A DNA stretch of 64,000 bases from Tannerella sp. oral taxon 808 (GCA_002890585.1 MIQB01000002.1:1-64000), one strand, 5' to 3'. Shown: positions 39,685 to 49,097, counted from the first letter of the stretch. Translations and numbers: made by a program. Notes: generated by a model not told the origin, from the sequence alone.

Positions 39685-40289
39685 GGTGGCTGATGTGCGA
39701 CGAGGCGCTGCGAGACTTCTCACTCGTCGGCGGCACGGCGCTGGCGCTCTACATGGGTCATCGCAGGAGCATCGACCTCGGCCTCTTCACCCTCCGCCCC
39801 TTCGACGCCCCACAGCTGCGCGCCTATTTGGCCGACAAGTACGGCCTGTCGAATGCATTCGTCCGCGAAAGCACCGTGAAGGGGACGGTCGGCAGAATCA
39901 AGATCGATTGTATCACCTACACCTATCCACTCCTCGAGCCTGTCCACGAAGCGGACGGCCTCCGGCTTTGCAGCCTCCGCGACATCGCGGCCATGAAGCT
40001 CTCTGCCATCGCTGACTCGGGCACGCGCCTCAAAGACTTCGTCGACGTGGCCTGCCTCTCCACCCGCCTCTCCCTCGGCGACATGCTCCGCGCCTACGAT
40101 GCGAAGTACCGCGGCATGAACCCCATCTCTCCACTGAAGGCCCTGACTTATTACGACGACATCCGCGAGCGGGAGCCGATCCTTACCCTGCGGGGCAGCT
40201 ACGACTGGGCGCTCATCGACGCTCGCCTCCGAAGCATGCTTGACAACATGGAGCGGATCTATGAGGCGTATCCGTTTGCCTTCGATTGA
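39639..40289 (+). CDS. AbiEii/AbiGii-family nucleotidyltransferase-like toxin
   Basis: A 216-residue protein. The motif FSLVGGTALALYMGHRRSID (residues 27-46) is the nucleotidyltransferase core of AbiEii/AbiGii toxins. Where the family usually has D-x-D, this protein reads D46-L47-G48, so the second metal-binding Asp is replaced by Gly and activity may be altered or lost. The ATG at 39639 is used because it gives the normal start close to the motif, while the frame to 39414 lies inside the partner gene. AbiE systems act in phage abortive infection. Confidence 0.8.
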   Translation: MLHTESIESGTLEALRWLMCDEALRDFSLVGGTALALYMGHRRSIDLGLFTLRPFDAPQLRAYLADKYGLSNAFVRESTVKGTVGRIKIDCITYTYPLLEPVHEADGLRLCSLRDIAAMKLSAIADSGTRLKDFVDVACLSTRLSLGDMLRAYDAKYRGMNPISPLKALTYYDDIREREPILTLRGSYDWALIDARLRSMLDNMERIYEAYPFAFD

Positions 40290-40390
40290 TTCTTAATGAT
40301 TACCCGGGGAGGGAGGGGGGCTTTAGATGGGCGACGGATTGTTGACATGGTAGGGGGGTGCCTGCGCCCTTACATCGCATGTGCGCAGCT

Positions 40391-40690
40391 CAAATCGGAG
40401 GTGGGTTTTGCTTCAAACCATTGGTTTAGCTCAAATCGGGGGTGGGTTTCGCTCCAAACCATTGGTTTGACCCAAATCGGGGGTGGGTTTCGCTCCAAAC
40501 CATTGGTTTGACCCAAATCGGAGGTCGGTTTCGCTCCAAACCATTGGTTTAGCCCAAATCGGAGGTCGGTTTCGCTCCAAACCATTGGTTTAGCCCAAAT
40601 CGGAGGTCGGTTTGGCTTCAAACCATTGGTTTGGCCCAAATCGGAGGTCGGTTTCGCTCCAAACCATTGGTTTGACCCAAACTTCGCTGC
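40391..40690. repeat. Tandem array with exact 41-bp period (family A)
   Basis: CAAATCGG blocks start at 40391, 40432, 40473, 40514, 40555, 40596, 40637 and 40678, each 41 bp apart. Units contain AAACCATTGGTTT, an inverted repeat with one central base. The same unit family recurs at 61843-62030. It lies between the AbiE-like pair and argS. Confidence 0.97.
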
Positions 40691-40698
40691 CTCCGCGA

Positions 40699-40721
40699 GG
40701 GCGTATGCAATACGCCCCTAC
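40699..40721. repeat. Short dispersed palindrome copy
   Basis: GGGCGTATGCAATACGCCCCTAC differs by one base in its core from the copies at 291-312 and 6292-6317. Confidence 0.7.
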
Positions 40722-40762
40722 ATGTACCCGGCCTAATTCACCGGCGTCCGCAGAAGCCTCAC

Positions 40763-40794
40763 TTTGGACTGCGTAAACCGCCGACTTACCTTTG
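40763..40794 (+). promoter_or_regulatory. Promoter of argS
   Basis: TTTG (40763-40766), 20 nt, TACCTTTG (40787-40794) match the Bacteroidetes consensus. The leader to argS is about 85-90 nt and contains TAACTAC repeats. Confidence 0.8.
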
Positions 40795-40885
40795 CCCCCG
40801 TCAAAAAAAGGAGCAGCAGACCGCGTGATGCACGGCTACTTCTCACTCCTTCTAACTACTCCTAACTACATTATACTACACAAAA

Positions 40886-42679
40886 ATGATGATCGAACAA
40901 CAACTCTCGGCCGCCGTACGGGCTGCCATCGAGGCGCTCTACAACCACACCGCTGCGCCCGAACAAACCGCGCTGCAAAAGACGAAGAAGGAGTTTGAGG
41001 GCCACCTCACCCTCGTCGTCTTCCCCTTCCTGCGCATATCCCGGAAGTCGCCCGAAGAGACGGCCCGCGAGATCGGCCACTACCTCCGCGAGCACGAGCC
41101 CGCCGTGGCCGACTTCAACGTGATCAAAGGCTTCCTCAACCTCACCATCGCCGGCAGCCGCTGGGTGGAAGCACTCGGCGCCATCCATGCCGACGACACG
41201 TTTGGCACCCGGCCCATCACTGCCGAGTCGCCGCTCGTCATGGTCGAATACTCGTCGCCGAACACCAACAAGCCGCTCCACCTCGGCCACGTGCGTAACA
41301 ACCTGCTCGGCTATAGCCTCTCCCGCATCCTCGAGGCCAACGGCAACCGGGTGGTCAAGACGAACATCGTCAACGATCGCGGCATCCACATCTGCAAGTC
41401 CATGCTCGCGTGGAAGAAGTGGGGCGAGGGCGCCACGCCGGAGTCGACGGGCAAGAAGGGCGACCACCTTGTGGGCGACTTCTACGTGCTCTTCGACAAG
41501 CATTACCGCGAGGAGCTGCGCACGCTCGAGGCCACGGGACTGACCCGCGAGGAGGCCGAAGCCCAGTCGCCACTCATGGCCGAGGCGCGCGAGATGCTGC
41601 GCCGTTGGGAGGCCGGCGACGAAGAGGTGCGCGCCCTTTGGGCCACGATGAACAGCTGGGTTTACGCCGGCTTCGATGAGACGTATCGCCGCATGGGCGT
41701 CAGCTTCGACAAGATCTATTACGAGTCGCAGACCTACCTCGAGGGGCGCGACAAAGTGCTCGAGGGCCTCTCGCGCGGCCTCTTCTACCGTCGCCCCGAC
41801 GGCTCCGTCTGGGCCGACCTCACCGCCGACGGCCTCGACGAGAAACTCCTCTTGCGCGCCGATGGCACCTCAGTCTACATGACGCAAGACATCGGCACCG
41901 CCAAGCTCCGCTACGACGATTACCCCATCGACCGCATGATCTACGTCGTCGGCAACGAGCAGAACTACCACTTCCAAGTCCTCTCCCTGCTGCTCGACAA
42001 GCTCGGGTTCGCCTTCGGCCGCGGGCTGATCCACTTCTCCTACGGCATGGTGGAGCTGCCCGAGGGCAAGATGAAGAGCCGCGAGGGCACCGTCGTCGAT
42101 GCGGACGACCTGATGGACGAGATGACGGCCACAGCGCACGACATCTCCAACGAGCTGGGCAAGCTCGACAGCCTCAGCCGCGAGGAGGCGGACGATATTA
42201 TTCGCATCATCGGCCTCGGCTCGTTGAAATACTTCATCCTGAAGGTTGACCCACGGAAGAACATGCTGTTCAACCCCAAGGAGTCGATCGACTTCAACGG
42301 TAACACTGGCTCGTTCATTCAGTACACCTACGCGCGCATCCGTTCCGTCTTGCGTAAGGCCGCCGAGCAAGGGCTCGCCCTCCCCGCCACGCTGCCCACG
42401 GATACGCCGATCAACGCCAAAGAGCAAGCCTTGGTGCAGTCGCTGGCCGACTTCCCCGACGTGGTGCGTGAGGCTGGCGAGACGTACAGCCCGGCGTGCA
42501 TCGCCAACTACACGTACGATTTAGTACGGGAGTTCAATCAGTTCTATCACGATTACTCGATCCTCGGCGAGGCCGACGAACGCGTCCGGACGTTGCGCCT
42601 GACGCTGTCGGCCGAGACGGCGAAAGTGATCCTCACCGCCATGTCGCTCCTCGGCATCGAAATGCCAGAGCGGATGTGA
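40886..42679 (+). CDS. argS: Arginyl-tRNA synthetase
   Basis: A 597-residue class I aminoacyl-tRNA synthetase that charges tRNA-Arg. The HIGH-type motif is HLGH in PNTNKPLHLGHVRNN (near residue 132), and the KMSKS-equivalent is KMKSREG, typical of ArgRS. The C-terminal anticodon-binding domain ends in LLGIEMPERM, a normal ending. Two ATGs stand together at 40886 and 40889; either may be used. A strong promoter lies upstream. Confidence 0.97.
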   Translation: MMIEQQLSAAVRAAIEALYNHTAAPEQTALQKTKKEFEGHLTLVVFPFLRISRKSPEETAREIGHYLREHEPAVADFNVIKGFLNLTIAGSRWVEALGAIHADDTFGTRPITAESPLVMVEYSSPNTNKPLHLGHVRNNLLGYSLSRILEANGNRVVKTNIVNDRGIHICKSMLAWKKWGEGATPESTGKKGDHLVGDFYVLFDKHYREELRTLEATGLTREEAEAQSPLMAEAREMLRRWEAGDEEVRALWATMNSWVYAGFDETYRRMGVSFDKIYYESQTYLEGRDKVLEGLSRGLFYRRPDGSVWADLTADGLDEKLLLRADGTSVYMTQDIGTAKLRYDDYPIDRMIYVVGNEQNYHFQVLSLLLDKLGFAFGRGLIHFSYGMVELPEGKMKSREGTVVDADDLMDEMTATAHDISNELGKLDSLSREEADDIIRIIGLGSLKYFILKVDPRKNMLFNPKESIDFNGNTGSFIQYTYARIRSVLRKAAEQGLALPATLPTDTPINAKEQALVQSLADFPDVVREAGETYSPACIANYTYDLVREFNQFYHDYSILGEADERVRTLRLTLSAETAKVILTAMSLLGIEMPERM

Positions 42680-42781
42680 TCGGTGAAGCGATCGTTTATC
42701 CGTAGGGGGATAATGATTCGCCCCTACATCATGTATCACAATCGGGCACACCTCAATGCGCCTCTATAATCCAAACCGATC

Positions 42782-43090
42782 ATGGGAATGTTTTCTTTCT
42801 ACAACGTGCGCAAGCCACGCCAATTCGAGCACAAGCCCATCTACTGGGATCCCCGCAAGGAGAAACTCGAGAAGCGCATCCACAAAGTCAAGATGGAGAT
42901 GGGCGTGGAAGAGGGCGATTACGAGCAATACAAGGAGGCCATCCGCGGCAGCTTCGTGGAGGGCACGCACCACCTGAAGAAGAGCCGCGAAAAAGGCGAC
43001 GACGCCCGCGATCGGCTCTATCGCAACATGCGGCTCCTCCTGCTCCTTGCCATCCTAGCCGCCATCTACTGGTTCCTCTATCTCAGATGA
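42782..43090 (+). CDS. Small hypothetical membrane protein
   Basis: A 102-residue protein. The basic N-terminal half starts FSFYNVRKPRQFEHKPIYWDP, followed by a charged helix, and the C-terminal 20 residues (LLLLLAILAAIYWFLYL) form one transmembrane helix. The pattern suggests a tail-anchored cytoplasmic protein conserved in Bacteroidetes. Function is unknown. The next gene in the same direction is mutL, 109 bp away. Start may be 42782 or 42788. Confidence 0.75.
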   Translation: MGMFSFYNVRKPRQFEHKPIYWDPRKEKLEKRIHKVKMEMGVEEGDYEQYKEAIRGSFVEGTHHLKKSREKGDDARDRLYRNMRLLLLLAILAAIYWFLYLR

Positions 43091-43126
43091 ATCGTGTGGG
43101 CGGACACATAGGTCCTTCCCTACATC

Positions 43127-43193
43127 TAACTACCGTGGCCAAAGGCCACATAACTACCGGGCGCACCTTGTGCGCCCTTACTACCTCTAACTA
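43127..43193. repeat. Two palindromes separated by TAACTAC direct repeats
   Basis: GTGGCCAAAGGCCAC (43135-43149) and GGGCGCACCTTGTGCGCCC (43159-43177) are perfect inverted repeats, separated and flanked by TAACTACC or TTACTACC. They lie just before mutL. TAACTAC is also repeated before argS (near 40855-40870). Confidence 0.7.
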
Positions 43194-43199
43194 CTTGGA

Positions 43200-45002
43200 A
43201 TGAGCGACATCATTCATTTACTCCCCGACCACATCGCCAACCAGATAGCCGCTGGCGAGGTGATTCAGCGCCCGGCCTCCGTGGTGAAGGAGCTGATGGA
43301 AAACGCCGTAGACGCCGGCGCCATGCACATCACCGTCCACATCAAGGAGGCCGGGCGCGCACTGATCCAAGTGATCGACGACGGCAAGGGCATGTCAGAA
43401 ACCGACGCCCGCATGGCCTTCGAGCGACACGCCACCTCGAAGATCGCCGCAGCCGAAGACCTCTTCTCGCTCCGCACGATGGGTTTTCGCGGCGAAGCAC
43501 TGCCCTCCATCGCCGCCGTGGCACAAGTGGAGCTCCGTACACGCGCTCGCGGCACCGAGTTAGGCACACGCCTCACGATCGAAGGCTCCGAGCTGATCGA
43601 CATCGCCCCCGACGCCTGCCCCGAGGGCGCCATCTTCTCCGTCAAGAACCTCTTCTTCAACATCCCCGCCCGGCGGAAGTTCCTCAAGTCGAACGAGACG
43701 GAGTTTCGCAACATCATGACCGAGTTCGAGCGCGTCGTCTTAGCCAACCCCGCCCTCACCTTCCGCCTCATGCACAACGACACCGAGGTGATGAACCTGC
43801 CCGCCGCCCCCACTCGCCGCCGCATCGTGGACGTCTTCGGTAAGCACTTCAACCAGCGCCTGCTGCCTGTGGAGACGACGACGTCGCTCGTCAAGATCGA
43901 GGGCTTCATCGGGCGCATCGACACGGTCCGGCGCCGCGGCTATCGCAACTACTTCTTCGTCAACGGCCGCTACATGCGCCACCCCTATTTCCATAAGGCT
44001 GTCACGCAGGCTTACGAGCGCCTGACACCGCCCGGCGAGCTGCCCGACTACTTCATCTACCTCACCCTCGACCCCGCCGGCATCGACGTGAATATCCACC
44101 CGACCAAGACCGAGATCAAGTTTGAGAACGAGCAACCCATCTGGCAGATCCTCGCCTCGGCCGTCCGCGAGGCGCTCGGCAAGTTCAACGCCGTGCCCAG
44201 CATCGACTTCGACACCGAGGGCGCCCTCGACATCCCCATCTACAACCCCGCGGCCGACCACACCGCCGTGAGGCAACCCGCCGTGGAGGTCAACCCGCAT
44301 TACAACCCCTTCCGCTCCGCACCTGCGCCCCTCGCCCCGGATCGCAACTGGGAAAAGCTCTACCAAGACTTCACGAACGAGAGCCCCTCCCCCACGCCCG
44401 ACGCGCCTGCCGCCCCGCTCTTCCCTGAACCGACCACGGCGACCTCCGCGTGCTTCCAATACAAGAACCGCTACATCCTCACCGCCCTCAAGTCCGGCTT
44501 GGCCATGATCGACCAGCACCGCGCGCACGTGCGCATCCTTTACGACCGCTACGTACGCAACGTACGGGAGCATACGGCTGTGTCGCAAAAGCTGCTCTTT
44601 CCCGAGCTGGTGGAGCTCACCCCCACCGAGGCCGCGCTGCTGCCCTCGCTCCTTGACGGCCTGCACCGCCTCGGCTTCGAGCTGAGTCCGATGGGGGGCA
44701 ATAGCTACTCCGTGACGGCTGTCCCCTCAGGCCTCCGCGATGTGAAAGCGTCGGAACTGCTGAAGGAGCTCGTAGACGGTACCGCGGATACGCCAGATGC
44801 CGTGGGCGACGAGATGGCCGAAGCCTTGGCGCTCTCTTTGGCCCGCTCGGCAGCCATTCGTCCGGGTCGATCGCTCACGACGGAGGAGATGGAGGAGATG
44901 GTCGCCACGCTCTTCTCCACGGAGTCGAACCGCATCACGCCGGATGGCAAGCCGGTGCTGATCATCCTTACCGACGACGAATTGGCAACGCGCTTCCGGT
45001 AG
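43200..45002 (+). CDS. mutL: DNA mismatch repair protein MutL
   Basis: A 600-residue MutL. The GHKL ATPase is at the N-terminus with ELMENAVDAGA, DDGKGM and GFRGEALPSI. The C-terminal dimerisation domain lies after about residue 410. The usual endonuclease motif DQHAxxExxxxE appears as DQHRAHVRILYD, with both Glu positions changed, so nicking activity may be missing. MutL links MutS mismatch recognition to strand processing. Length is typical. No mutS is in the window. Confidence 0.96.
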   Translation: MSDIIHLLPDHIANQIAAGEVIQRPASVVKELMENAVDAGAMHITVHIKEAGRALIQVIDDGKGMSETDARMAFERHATSKIAAAEDLFSLRTMGFRGEALPSIAAVAQVELRTRARGTELGTRLTIEGSELIDIAPDACPEGAIFSVKNLFFNIPARRKFLKSNETEFRNIMTEFERVVLANPALTFRLMHNDTEVMNLPAAPTRRRIVDVFGKHFNQRLLPVETTTSLVKIEGFIGRIDTVRRRGYRNYFFVNGRYMRHPYFHKAVTQAYERLTPPGELPDYFIYLTLDPAGIDVNIHPTKTEIKFENEQPIWQILASAVREALGKFNAVPSIDFDTEGALDIPIYNPAADHTAVRQPAVEVNPHYNPFRSAPAPLAPDRNWEKLYQDFTNESPSPTPDAPAAPLFPEPTTATSACFQYKNRYILTALKSGLAMIDQHRAHVRILYDRYVRNVREHTAVSQKLLFPELVELTPTEAALLPSLLDGLHRLGFELSPMGGNSYSVTAVPSGLRDVKASELLKELVDGTADTPDAVGDEMAEALALSLARSAAIRPGRSLTTEEMEEMVATLFSTESNRITPDGKPVLIILTDDELATRFR

Positions 45003-45018
45003 GAGGAAGGCCGTCAAA

Positions 45019-45310
45019 ATTCATTTTGGGGCAAAACCCGGTGGGTTTCGGGCTTCGAAATTCATTTTGGAACAAAACCCGGTGGGTTTCGGGCTTCGAA
45101 ATTCATTTTGAGGCAAAACCCGGCGGGTTTCGGGCTTCAAAAATCATTTTGGGGCAAAACCCGGTGGGTTTCGGGCTTCGAAATTCATTTTGGAACAAAA
45201 CCCGGTGGGTTTCGGGCTTCGAAATTCATTTTGGAGCAAAACCCGGCGGGTTTCGGGCTTCGAAAATCATTTTGGGGCAAAACCCAGCGGGTTTCGGCCG
45301 GCAATCACAT
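45019..45310. repeat. Tandem array with exact 41-bp period
   Basis: CAAAACCC blocks start at 45032, 45073, 45114, 45155, 45196, 45237 and 45278, all 41 bp apart. Units contain AAACCCGG[T/C]GGGTTT; the C version is a perfect palindrome with one central base. The array lies between mutL and the convergent hemW gene. Short reading frames here are artefacts. Confidence 0.97.
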
Positions 45311-45355
45311 GCCCGAGATGTGTGTATCCGGCATGCTTAGCTTTTCGATTTTCGT

Positions 45356-46489
45356 TTAGACGAACAGCTCGCTGATGATGCCGTCGGAGACGAAGAAGGC
45401 CGCCTCGGTGAGGCGCACCGTGTCGTTTTCCGACAGCCGAACGAGCCGACCGGCGGCGAGGAAAGGCGCGGCCTGACGGAGGAAGTGCGCCACGCGACAC
45501 TCGCCCCACACCTCCCGAATGACTGACAGGCGCACGCCCCACATCGTGCGGAGCCGCGTCATGATATATTCGTTGTAACGCATATCCCCATCCAGCACCT
45601 CCCGCTCATACTGCGGCTGGCGGATCTCCATGCCTTCGATGTAACGCCCGAGCGATGCCACGTTCCACCGCCGCGACTGCCCGTCGTACGAGTGCGCCGA
45701 CGGGCCGATGCCGAGGTATTTCGCGCCCGTCCAGTAGGCCGTGTTGTGCCGCGCGAACCAGCCCGGGCGGCAGAAGTTCGACACCTCGTAATGCACAAAT
45801 CCCGCCGCGGCTGCGCGCTCCGTCAACAGACTGTAGAGGCTGACGCTCGTGTCCTCGTCCACGGGGCAGACGTCCCCGCGCTGGAGCATGCGCCCGAGGC
45901 GCGTACCCGCTTCGTAAGTCAAATGGTAAGCCGAGAGGTGCGTCACGCCGAGGCCAAAAGCCACGTCCAGGTTGCGCACCCAAGCCTCCGGTGTCTGGCC
46001 GGGCAGGCCGTAGATCAGGTCGATGCTGATGTCCTTCACCCCCGCATCCTGTAGGCGGCGAACAGCCTCGATGGCTCCGGCGGCATCGTGCCTGCGGTTC
46101 AGGAAGCGCAAGTCGGCATCGCTGAAGCTCTGCACGCCAAGGCTGATGCGATCGATGATGACGTTTGCGAAGAGGTCGCGGAGGTAAGCGTCGGTCAGGT
46201 CGTCCGGGTTAGCCTCGAGGGTGACCTCGCAGTGATTCGCAAGGGAGTAATGCCTGCCAATGGTTCGGACGATGGCTCCGAGATCTTCCCCGCGGAGTTG
46301 CGAGGGGGTACCACCGCCGAAGTAGATCGTCTCCACGGGTTCGCCATCGAGCTCGTCGGCTCGCATCTCCAATTCGCGTCGGACAGCGCGGAGGTAGTCC
46401 GCTTGGCGAGCCATGTCGGTTTGGGAATAGAAGTCGCAGTAGATGCAGCGCTGCGTGCAGAAGGGGACGTGGATGTAGATGCCGGCCAT
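45356..46489 (-). CDS. hemW: HemW, radical SAM haem chaperone-like
   Basis: A 377-residue radical SAM protein. The cluster-binding CX3CX2C is in CTQRCIYCDF near residue 10, and IYFGGGTPSQL is a family hallmark. HemW-type proteins resemble coproporphyrinogen oxidase HemN but act as haem-binding chaperones; the distinction here is by the short N-terminus and CX3CX2C spacing followed by F. The ATG at 46489 (MAGIYIHVPFC) is chosen. A -7 box TACATTTG at 46514-46521 would overlap a longer start. Confidence 0.9.
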   Translation of the reverse strand: MAGIYIHVPFCTQRCIYCDFYSQTDMARQADYLRAVRRELEMRADELDGEPVETIYFGGGTPSQLRGEDLGAIVRTIGRHYSLANHCEVTLEANPDDLTDAYLRDLFANVIIDRISLGVQSFSDADLRFLNRRHDAAGAIEAVRRLQDAGVKDISIDLIYGLPGQTPEAWVRNLDVAFGLGVTHLSAYHLTYEAGTRLGRMLQRGDVCPVDEDTSVSLYSLLTERAAAAGFVHYEVSNFCRPGWFARHNTAYWTGAKYLGIGPSAHSYDGQSRRWNVASLGRYIEGMEIRQPQYEREVLDGDMRYNEYIMTRLRTMWGVRLSVIREVWGECRVAHFLRQAAPFLAAGRLVRLSENDTVRLTEAAFFVSDGIISELFV

Positions 46490-46513
46490 GATAGAGGGTG
46501 GAGGGTTGGTGCG

Positions 46514-46521
46514 CAAATGTA
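46514..46521 (-). promoter_or_regulatory. Candidate -7 box of hemW
   Basis: TACATTTG on the minus strand, 24 bp before the preferred start, matches TAnnTTTG. A clear -33 box is not seen. Confidence 0.5.
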
Positions 46522-46650
46522 GATCTCGCCCCCCATGCGCCTTTTCCCCGCAGGCATTCTGCGCAAACGGGCTTTCTTTGTCCCGCTGTTCGGGAATGAC
46601 CCCGACTTAGCGACGAAAAAGATTATCCATCATTAAAAACACAGATTACG

Positions 46651-48807
46651 ATGAAAGTTTATCAGACAAACGAAATCAAGAACATCTCCATCCTGGGGAG
46701 TTCGGGCTCGGGCAAAACCACGCTCGCGGAGGCCATGCTCTTTGAGGGCGGAGTGATCAAGCGCCGCGGCACGGTAGAAGCCGGCAACACGGTGAGCGAC
46801 TATTTCCCGGTGGAGAAAGACTACGGCTACTCGGTCTTCTCCACCGTTTTCAGTGTCGAATGGAACGGGCTAAAGTTGAACTTCATCGACTGCCCGGGCT
46901 CGGACGACTTCATCGGTGGAGCCGTCTCGGCACTCAATGTGACGGACACGGCGCTGATGGTCGTCAATGCACAGTACGGCGTTGAAGTAGGCACCATCAA
47001 CCAGTTCCGCTACACCGAGCAGTTCCATAAGCCCGTCATCTTCGTCGTGAATCAGCTCGACAACGACAAGGCCGACTTCGACAACACCGTGTCGCAGCTG
47101 AAAGAGAACTACGGCGCCCGCGCCGTACAGATCCAGTACCCCGTGCAGACAGGCGACGCGTTTAACGCCGTGGTCGACGTGCTGAAGATGAAGATGTATC
47201 GCTGGAAACCCGAAGGCGGCAAGCCGGACGTGCTCGATATCCCTGCCGAAGAGATGGAGAAAGCCACCGAGCTGCACAAGGCGCTCATCGAGGCCGCCGC
47301 TGAACACGACGACACGCTCATGGAGAAGTTCTTTGACGAGGGCACCCTCTCCGAAGACGACATGCGCGCTGGCATCCGCGCCGGACTCGTATCGCGTGGC
47401 ATGTTCCCCATCTTCTGCGTCTGCGCAGGCAAAGACATGTGCGTGCGCCGCACACTGGAGTTCCTCGGCAACGTCGTCCCCTGCACCGACAAGATGCCCC
47501 GCCCCGTCACCACCGACGGCATCGAGGTAACGCCTGACCCAGCCGGCCCCACCAGCCTCTTCTTCTTCAAGACAACCATCGAACCACACATCGGGCAGGT
47601 GTCTTACTTCAAAGTCGTGTCGGGTAAAGTCAAAGTCGGCGACGACCTGACAAACGCCGACCGCGGATCGAAGGAGCGCATCGCGCAGATCTTCTCCGTC
47701 GATGGCCAGATCCGCAACGAAGTCACCGAGATGGAAGCCGGCGACATCGGCGCCACCGTGAAGCTCAAGGATGTCCGCCGCGGCAACACCCTCAACGGCA
47801 AGGGCTGCGAGTATCGCTTCGACTTTATCCAATACCCCGAACCGAAATACCGCCGCGCCATCAAGCCCGCCAACGAGGCCGACGCGGAGAAGCTGAGCGA
47901 GATCCTCTCCCGCATGCACGAGGAAGACCCGACATGGATCATCGAGCAATCGAAGGAGCTGAAGCAGACCATCGTCTCCGGCCAGGGCGAGTTCCACCTC
48001 CGCACACTCAAGTGGCGCATCGAGAACAACGACAAGCTGGCCGTCGAGTACCTCGAGCCCAAAATCCCCTACCGCGAGACGATCACCAAAGCCGCCCGCG
48101 CCGACTATCGCCACAAGAAACAGTCAGGCGGCGCTGGCCAGTTCGGCGAGGTACACCTCATCATCGAACCCTACTACGAAGGCATGCCCGCGCCCGGCAC
48201 CTACCGCTTCGGCGGCCAAGAGTACCGCATGAACGTGCGCGACACACAAGTCTACGACCTCGAGTGGGGCGGCAAGCTCGTCTTCGTCAACTGCATCGTC
48301 GGCGGCGCCATCGACGCCCGCTTCCTGCCCGCCATCCTCAAGGGCATCATGGGCCGCATGGAGCAAGGCCCGCTGACCGGCTCCTATGCCCGCGACGTCC
48401 GCGTCTGCGTCTACGACGGCAAGATGCACCCCGTCGACAGCAACGAAATCTCCTTCATGCTCGCCGGCCGCAACGCCTTCAGCACCGCCTTCCGCGAGGC
48501 CGCGCCGAAGATCCTCGAGCCCATCTACGACATCGAGGTGCTCGTCCCCGCCGACTACCTTGGCGACGTGATGAGCGACCTGCAAGGCCGCCGCGCCCTG
48601 ATCATGGGCATGAACAGCGAACGCGGCTACGAGAAGCTGATGGCCAAGGTGCCCCTCAAAGAGATGGCCAGCTACTCCACCTCGCTGAGCTCCATCACCG
48701 GCGGGCGCGCCTCGTTCACGATGAAGTTCTCCGGCTACGAGCTCGTCCCCGCCGACGTGCAGGAGAAGCTCCTCAAGGAGTACGCCGCCACCCAGGCGGA
48801 GGAATAA
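46651..48807 (+). CDS. fusA2: Elongation factor G paralogue, EF-G2 type
   Basis: A 718-residue translational GTPase. P-loop GSSGSGKT is at residues 16-23 and the guanine motif is NQLD at 134-137. In switch II the motif reads DCPGSDDF: the catalytic His of normal EF-G (PGH) is replaced by Ser84. EF-G2 of Bacteroides is reported to support translocation with little or no GTP hydrolysis during starvation, and the lost His fits that. The usual fusA beside rpsG/rpsL is not here. It is a single gene with its own terminator. Confidence 0.88.
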   Translation: MKVYQTNEIKNISILGSSGSGKTTLAEAMLFEGGVIKRRGTVEAGNTVSDYFPVEKDYGYSVFSTVFSVEWNGLKLNFIDCPGSDDFIGGAVSALNVTDTALMVVNAQYGVEVGTINQFRYTEQFHKPVIFVVNQLDNDKADFDNTVSQLKENYGARAVQIQYPVQTGDAFNAVVDVLKMKMYRWKPEGGKPDVLDIPAEEMEKATELHKALIEAAAEHDDTLMEKFFDEGTLSEDDMRAGIRAGLVSRGMFPIFCVCAGKDMCVRRTLEFLGNVVPCTDKMPRPVTTDGIEVTPDPAGPTSLFFFKTTIEPHIGQVSYFKVVSGKVKVGDDLTNADRGSKERIAQIFSVDGQIRNEVTEMEAGDIGATVKLKDVRRGNTLNGKGCEYRFDFIQYPEPKYRRAIKPANEADAEKLSEILSRMHEEDPTWIIEQSKELKQTIVSGQGEFHLRTLKWRIENNDKLAVEYLEPKIPYRETITKAARADYRHKKQSGGAGQFGEVHLIIEPYYEGMPAPGTYRFGGQEYRMNVRDTQVYDLEWGGKLVFVNCIVGGAIDARFLPAILKGIMGRMEQGPLTGSYARDVRVCVYDGKMHPVDSNEISFMLAGRNAFSTAFREAAPKILEPIYDIEVLVPADYLGDVMSDLQGRRALIMGMNSERGYEKLMAKVPLKEMASYSTSLSSITGGRASFTMKFSGYELVPADVQEKLLKEYAATQAEE

Positions 48808-48837
48808 TCCTCCCCCGCCCGTCCCCCATATATAAAG

Positions 48838-48868
48838 GAAGGCACTCGGCGACGGGTGCCTTCTTTTG
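48838..48868 (+). terminator. Terminator after the EF-G2 gene
   Basis: GAAGGCACTCG pairs with CGGGTGCCTTC around a GCGA loop, followed by TTTTGT. Confidence 0.8.
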
Positions 48869-48913
48869 TAAGCTCCAATCGATGGCCGACCTGCGCAGCG
48901 AAAGCCAGCCAAG

Positions 48914-49055
48914 CCATTTCTGGTCACCAGAAACGACCAAAAAGTAGTTTTACGCCATTTCGGGTCAACAGAAATGACCAAAAAGTGGTTTTACACCATT
49001 TCGGGTCACCAGAAATGACCAAAAAGTGGTTTTACACCATTTCTGGTCAACAAAT
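48914..49055. repeat. Short tandem array with 41-bp period
   Basis: CCATTTC blocks start at 48914, 48955, 48996 and 49037, 41 bp apart. Units have CATTTC-GGTCACC-GAAATG type palindromes with one central base, and an ACCAAAAAGTGGTTTTA segment. It lies between the EF-G2 terminator and the DUF488 gene. Confidence 0.95.
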
Positions 49056-49097
49056 AAGCCCCACCGCCACCTCTCACCCCCAAACCCCACCCCACCC

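Noticed and set aside
40296..40639. Small frames in the 41-bp array before argS
   Set aside because: They are translations of the repeat and lack independent support.
46870..48114. A 414-residue frame antisense to the EF-G2 gene
   Set aside because: Composition is typical of an antisense shadow; EF-G motifs on the other strand are unambiguous.
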